Origin: Dryomyza anilis
Taxonomy: Eukaryota; Arthropoda; Insecta; Diptera; Dryomyzidae
Direction of reading: 5' to 3'
Assembly: GCA_951804985.1 (NCBI GenBank)
Contig: OX638130.1
Location: 120,417,593 to 120,481,592 of the forward strand
DNA length: 64,000 bases
A model generated the notes under the pieces. It was not told where the DNA came from. It was given only the letters and a program-made list of their open reading frames with translations, and did not search any database. Position 1 is the stretch's first letter, and the number at the start of each line of letters is the position of its first letter. Shown here piece after piece: positions 58,621 to 64,000 of the stretch. The translations under genes were made by a program, and so were the position numbers.

Positions 58621-59900
58621 AGTCAGTACCCGCTTAGATCAGAATCAGTCTTAATGATATACAACATTCAAGTACAAATTACCGCATATTTTGATGCATA
58701 TTTGCATCATAAACCAAACAAATCAACAACAAGATCAGTCAAAACACACGATCGTGTGCCCGTGATAATCCACTGAGATGACAGCACATGGAGGACACAA
58801 AATCCATTGAAAAATGTCCACAAACTACGCCCAGCACCCAGCCAGAGCGCGCACTATCAAGAAATACAGATTTAATGTGAGCTTCTTTGCCCTATGGTCA
58901 GCATCGCGGCTTCAGATCTGATCTGATCATACTCGATGTGCGCACACGATCACAATATGTCGCCAAGGGGTGACACTTTAATTTTCAATTACAACAAATT
59001 GCTCATAATTACTACGAAAGCCGGGTAGAGTCCAGCGAAATTCTTATTCATAACCAATATTTGCGATCTGCGATCGTGGCAACTGAAAACGCTTATATTT
59101 CATAATGACTGCTACTATCAACTGATCATCTAAGTGCTGACTAAGTGCAGCTACTGTCAATCGAACGGATTCCAGAGCGCACAGCTCTAATGACACCTTC
59201 TGCCGTTGTCGTTGCCGCTGCCAGCAACATTATCAAAATCTCCACGATCTCCGATCGATTCATCAATCTGTAGGGCTCTTTACAACAGCACCAGCAACAG
59301 CACAGATCATAGTGAGGATCAATAAATAAATGCGAAACGTACGCATAACATCCGGTCCAGCAAGGTCTGGTGAATGAACCTGTACTAAAGAGATCTACAA
59401 AAAAAACTTCACTCGATCGTAATACAGCGTACCAGATAATGATGGATGTTGCAATATATTTTTTAGTAAATGATCTACAGTCCAAGTACGATCACCGATC
59501 ACCGATGCACTAAATAGTCGAACACGACGCTAGTCCAGCTTAGCAATTGTAGGTGTTTCTAGTGGCGCGCTCTAATGACTGGTTTGCGTTTGTAGGTTAG
59601 ATTGGCACTGAGCCATCGTAGCGCCACGAGCCTGAACTGACTGACATTTAATGATCCGCAATAATTGACAATTCTCAGAAATGTTGCCAAAAATAAAACG
59701 AAACTAAATAAAAAATCGTTCTACAAAATACTATTTTGTGCTGTTGATTGCTATAATGAATTGCTCTGGTCAAAAACAGGGCACAGCGAGAGATCGAACG
59801 GAGTAAATTATATGGTAGGGTACAAATTTGGTTGTAATTAGAGCACAATTAGGGTAGGGAGTAGTCGTGTACGTGCCAGACACACATCGAACGGTTCTTC
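58621..59900. other. Unique island with extreme GATC density
   Basis: Nineteen GATC tetranucleotides lie between 58637 and 59500 (864 bp), against about 3-4 expected, often as CGATCG, TGATCA/T or AGATCT and twice in close pairs (CCGATCG; CGATCACCGATCACC). The sequence is non-repetitive, so the excess does not come from a tandem array. No gene. Candidate regulatory module. Confidence 0.5.
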
Positions 59901-60290
59901 TTGATGGTCATTCATAAAATACGTTATATGTTTAAAGAAAACACCCAAAAATAGCTGAATTTCCTATTGAATTTTATTTTTTAGTTTTGCAATTTCATTC
60001 AGAATTTTATAAATTTTAATTGAAAATGGTATAGATAAATTATAATATTTGCCGCATGCAATAATTGTTATTTTTTATATAAAGATATGTTATATGATTG
60101 CTGGAAACATATTTCTCTATAAATGAAATCATTATACCGCGAAATATATTGCATCTTATACAAATAAGCATAATTTTATTATCTCCTAGTAATGATTTAC
60201 TCTATAACATGATTATATAGATCAAGCTATGTTTGAAATCAAACATATTCTTATGTGTGCAGCATAATTTTTATGATTTTTTGATGTGCT
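59901..60290. other. AT-rich spacer with a dispersed motif
   Basis: Contains 'atatgattgctggaaacatattt', related to stretches near 62915 and 63833. No gene. Confidence 0.4.
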
Positions 60291-61545
60291 ACACTCAGAA
60301 AACAAAAAACCAAAAGTACGACTATTGATTCTAAAGGACATGAAACAATAGTTTTTCCTATTAATTCAATAGTTTTTATAATATTTTGTACTATTGTTTA
60401 GCTAATAAGGTGGTCAACATTATTTCAATTGGACATGTTATTGATAAAATAGTAATTTTACTCTTGTTTCAATAGTTTATTTTATAGTGCAATACTATTG
60501 ATTATTAATAGTTTGAGTTACATTAAATAAACTGTTATATTAATGTGATAAAACCATTAACAACACAAAAAAATACTTTTTCAATGTTGCTTTAAGAAAG
60601 ACTAAAATAAGTGTTCATAGATAATAAAGGTATTCAAATATTTAATAATAAGCTTATTTATCAAAAATGTATATGATGAAAATATATATTTACTTCATAG
60701 GATAAAATACTTTCCCATTGCTTTAATATGATCAAATTATTAATTATCAACTTCATACGATAAACATTATTGTCGTTATAGTTGTGCCATTTTATTTTAA
60801 TAGGATGTATCAAAAGGATGTATAGAGTTACGATTTAAATCATTGAACATAATTTGTTAAAGTACTAATTAATATTTTTAAATTTATTCATTTTCAGATT
60901 CACTTCGTTGTATCCATATCATAAATTAGCGAAGGAAGTCAGCGGGAACGTTTGAAAGTACACACTTGGGATAATTTTAGATTTCGATGGTCCACCATTA
61001 ATTTCTATTTGGCATAAAATTGTATGTCATATGTATTTAATGAAATTTACATACAAATGTTATGTGTCAGTTGTATTTATTTATTTTTCTAATAACATTA
61101 ATAGCATATAGAATTAATAGGATTAATCCCATTGAATGAATAAAAGAAACTATAATTTAAATAGTATAGAATGATATAGTTATATCCATTTAAGAGAATA
61201 TGATGTCCTATTATTTTTAAAAGATTTATACTATTAATTTTATGTTTCAATATATATAAACCAACAGTTTGAATAATTGAATTAATAATTTTATCATATT
61301 GATATAATATTATAAGTCTATTTATTATAATCTGATGAACAATCATATTAATGGGGCATTACTGTATCAATAGGACATCACATTAATTTTTAATAGTAAA
61401 AATCAATAGTGAGATGCCACTATGACATTATTAATTCCCACACTATAATATTAATAGGAAAAATCGCATTGACTAATTTTAATAGTAAAAAATCGTTGGA
61501 TCAATAGGAATTCCTATGAATTTTATAGTTTTTTTTTCTGAGTGT
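60291..61545. mobile_element. 1255-bp element with ACACTCAGAAAA inverted ends
   Basis: It starts ACACTCAGAAAACAAAAA and ends TTTTTTTTCTGAGTGT. The subterminal regions of both ends are rich in ACTATTGA/TCAATAG words. The interior has no transposase. No clear target duplication. It looks like a non-autonomous DNA transposon of unknown superfamily. Confidence 0.75.
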
Positions 61546-61940
61546 CGCATTTGAGTGAATCAGAAGCCAATATGTTCAAATTTATTTAAAATATTTTCAC
61601 GCAATCATTAGAGTAGTTGTAGTAAATTTATCATTTAAGATATCAAAAAAAATATATATTTTTTTCGTAAGGAAAGGCCACAAAGTAATGTCTTTTAAAA
61701 TGGCAAAAAATGTGATAACAGAAAATTGTTGTTTAATTGGAGAAAAAAGCCAGAATGTATGTGATAGTCATGAGTGCTAGGTATTTTTTTTATAATAAAG
61801 TGAGAAATTAAATTAAAATTTCAACATGATTCCTTTTTTTGAATCTCCAAATCTGATTGTTTAAAGTACAAGATCATTGATGTATATATACAACCATAAA
61901 ACATCGGCCAACCACTATGTGGGGCTGCGTCCAAAAGTAA
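61546..61940. other. AT-rich spacer, nothing recognised
   Basis: No gene or repeat identified. Confidence 0.4.
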
Positions 61941-62790
61941 GTTGTAAAGACATTTACTGACAATATCGCCACAAAGCGCTGACATTAACATGACATAAGC
62001 TAATTTACGAAACACACTCGATCGGAACGAACAGAACGATCTGCACCGCCGCCGCACAGAATCGCAGCCAAATCAGTTTAATGAAATGATCAAGTTTAGC
62101 AGATGATAATCGATTAACAACGAGCGCTCAATGAAAGCGTCAAACGTGAACGGAGCTGATCAACCCTAATCTGCAGAATGTGAGGATCCATTGTGATATA
62201 TTACACACAGCCATTAGCAAATTACCAGCGAACAATCGCGTTCGCGAGCCCCACAGAATTGAGATCGCTCACGATCAGCAGAACAATTGTTGCGAGCAAC
62301 TTAATTTTCAGATGATGACAAAAAAAAAACCACCCAAAAAACAATGCCTACCAAATTTAATTGAAAACAAAATATTTGGTCAATTATTGACCAGCGTCGC
62401 TGCAATAAATTCGTTTATCGCACAGATCGTTGCTAAGATCGGCCGCAGATTAAGTTTGCGATCGCGGCGATCAACATATTGACGATCGATGTGAGACGAC
62501 TGTGCATTAGTGTCTGAATGGTCCGTTCGATGGTCGGCCGGTTGGTCAGTTGGTCGATTCGATGGACAATTGCAGTCCATTTTTAATTCATTATTTTGCA
62601 ACTCGATAAACTTGCAGAGTTTAATTCGTTGGTGGCGACTCCCGTGGTGGCTTCTTCAGCCTGAATTTAATGCAGTTAAAACGAAATAAATTGAGTGATT
62701 TGGCTGATGCGGTGGCGCCACACAGGTTGATGTCCTAAGCAGAGGAGACGTGCTTTTTAATAAAGTCATTAAAAATTTGGATTTTTATGA
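61941..62790. other. Second GATC-dense unique island
   Basis: Twelve GATC occur in 62020-62487 (468 bp, about 2 expected), again often as CGATCG or TGATCA, with GGTCAATTATTGACC (palindrome near 62379-62393) and GATCGCGGCGATC nearby. Non-repetitive and GC-richer than its surroundings. Short frames are not convincing. Confidence 0.45.
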
Positions 62791-63142
62791 TTAAAATGTT
62801 GTAAAGTACCAAGATTTTATGAGAAGAAAATCATTATTAAAATTTATTAATGCCAAGAACAGCACATTTACAGTAAGTAATTTTCACAGAATACATATAA
62901 GGATTGCTTCAGGTTATGATTGCTGCAATTATATTTCTATATAAGTAAAATCATTGTATTATAATAGATATATTATAATTTTATTAAATTCAAATATTAT
63001 TATTACTTTTGGTTGTAATCACTTGCGTTATAACTTGATTGTATCCATCTATATAGTTGGAATAAATAGTGTTATTACTGCCAAACATATCTATGTTTAC
63101 ATCTGTCATTAATGATTTATGTGCTTTATATAAAATACTATA
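62791..63142. other. AT-rich spacer
   Basis: Contains 'ttatgattgctgcaattatattt', a diverged repeat also near 60095 and 63833. No gene. Confidence 0.4.
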
Positions 63143-63318
63143 TGTTTTGTAATACATAAACTGTAGAAATTTGTTTGCATCAATATTTAATGCTTGCTGC
63201 AAAACAACTAATCAAGAAAATCGTACCTGATTCGTTGATAAACGAATTACTATTCATTTTGCAGCAAGCATTAAACATTGATGCAAACTAATTTCTACAG
63301 TTTATGTACCACAATACA
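63143..63318. repeat. Long hairpin, 62-bp arms
   Basis: 63143-63204 and 63257-63318 are inverted copies with about five mismatches over 62 bp (core TTTTGCAGCAAGCATTAAA), separated by a 52-bp loop. Either a fold-back element or part of a larger MITE. It directly abuts the MITE that follows. Confidence 0.85.
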
Positions 63319-63326
63319 TAGAACAT

Positions 63327-63568
63327 ATCGTCGTTGCAGAACTAAAAGTCATCAAATCCATTTTTATGAAAATCTTAAATTTCAACTTTGTTGGTAATTA
63401 TTACAAAAAGCAATTGATTTATTTTTAAAGTTGAAATACCAATTAATAGATTCACATTTTCTTATCATGTGGTACAAATATTAAGCTCATCAATCAAAAA
63501 TTGTAAGATATATAAAGGTTTTTTAAAGGGACATTTGGCATTTTGAAAATGTAGTTGGTGACAACGAT
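63327..63568. mobile_element. Palindromic MITE (AGTCACCAACTACAT type), copy 3
   Basis: It starts ATCGTCGTTGCAGAACTAAA and ends GTAGTTGGTGACAACGAT. The interior matches copies at 28254-28509 and 39297-39496. Confidence 0.83.
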
Positions 63569-64000
63569 ATAATAGTATTAAGCATTATTGTTAGTCAGTC
63601 AAACTATTATATTATATAATATTTGTTTTGTTCAATTATATGCATTATACAATTATTTGCATCAGGTAGCAAGCTATAATTGCATTCAATCGTGCTATTT
63701 TGTGACAAACATAAATTATGGGATGTTTGGCTCAGTTCTTAGTTCTGTACAATAAATCAAGAATCAATGTAACAAACAACATGTGTTTTTTTTCCACAAG
63801 CGTTAAAATATATTGTTTTTATAAATATGTATTTTATGATTGCTGTAATCATATTATTTTTATTAATTTTTTGTTGCCTGAACTATCAATTGCTTGTAAT
63901 AAACAATTTCGTTATCTCTATATAAACAAGATATGATTGCAATAAATGCTGCTTGTTTGTGGCAAACATAAATAAGTGAGTTTTATGTGTGGCTCTGTCA
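63569..64000. other. AT-rich spacer to window end
   Basis: No gene. A 'tttatgattgctgtaatcatatt' patch near 63833 belongs to the dispersed motif also seen near 60095 and 62915. Confidence 0.4.

Overview
The window is nuclear DNA from a higher fly (Diptera, Cyclorrhapha), probably a species with a large, repeat-filled genome such as a calyptrate or tephritid. The evidence is one unmistakable proneural gene, scute, on the minus strand at 29.5-30.4 kb. It sits in about 60 kb of AT-rich intergenic DNA, so this is part of the achaete-scute complex (AS-C). No second bHLH gene is visible in the 29 kb downstream or the 33 kb upstream of scute. The locus is therefore much more expanded than in Drosophila, and no achaete copy is adjacent.

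The only other gene I can build is a new three-exon model on the plus strand (38061-39681), upstream of scute. Consensus splice sites join three short exons into an intact 132-residue protein with three predicted membrane segments. Its core promoter (TATA plus initiator) and 5' region also occur as a second copy 2 kb away (35.8 kb), without coding exons.

The rest alternates between two kinds of DNA. (i) Unique, GC-richer islands (about 3.7-4.9, 7.0-7.7, 17.5-18.9, 22.2-23.5, 30.4-31.1, 32.4-33.6, 43.8-44.8, 48.8-50.2, 53.7-55.2, 57.5-58.1, 58.6-59.9 and 61.9-62.8 kb) are the best candidates for cis-regulatory modules of scute. The 44.4 kb island has a perfect proneural-type E-box overlapping a near-consensus Hairy-type site. 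The islands at 58.6-59.5 and 62.0-62.5 kb share a striking excess of GATC. (ii) The rest is a dense, nested layer of mobile elements: two tRNA-derived SINE families (three insertions with 15-bp target duplications), mariner-like elements (one nested in a SINE), a non-autonomous Helitron with its empty site preserved in a paralogous repeat, a Tc1-like transposase remnant, several palindromic MITE families, and minisatellites of 7, 19, 32 and 115 bp.

scute itself keeps recognisable regulatory signals: an initiator about 130 bp upstream of the ATG, two CAGGTAR (TAGteam/Zelda-type) sites within 350 bp upstream, and a 3'UTR match to the proneural box. All calls were made by reading the sequence. 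No database search or computation was run, so family assignments and coordinates of degenerate repeats are approximate.
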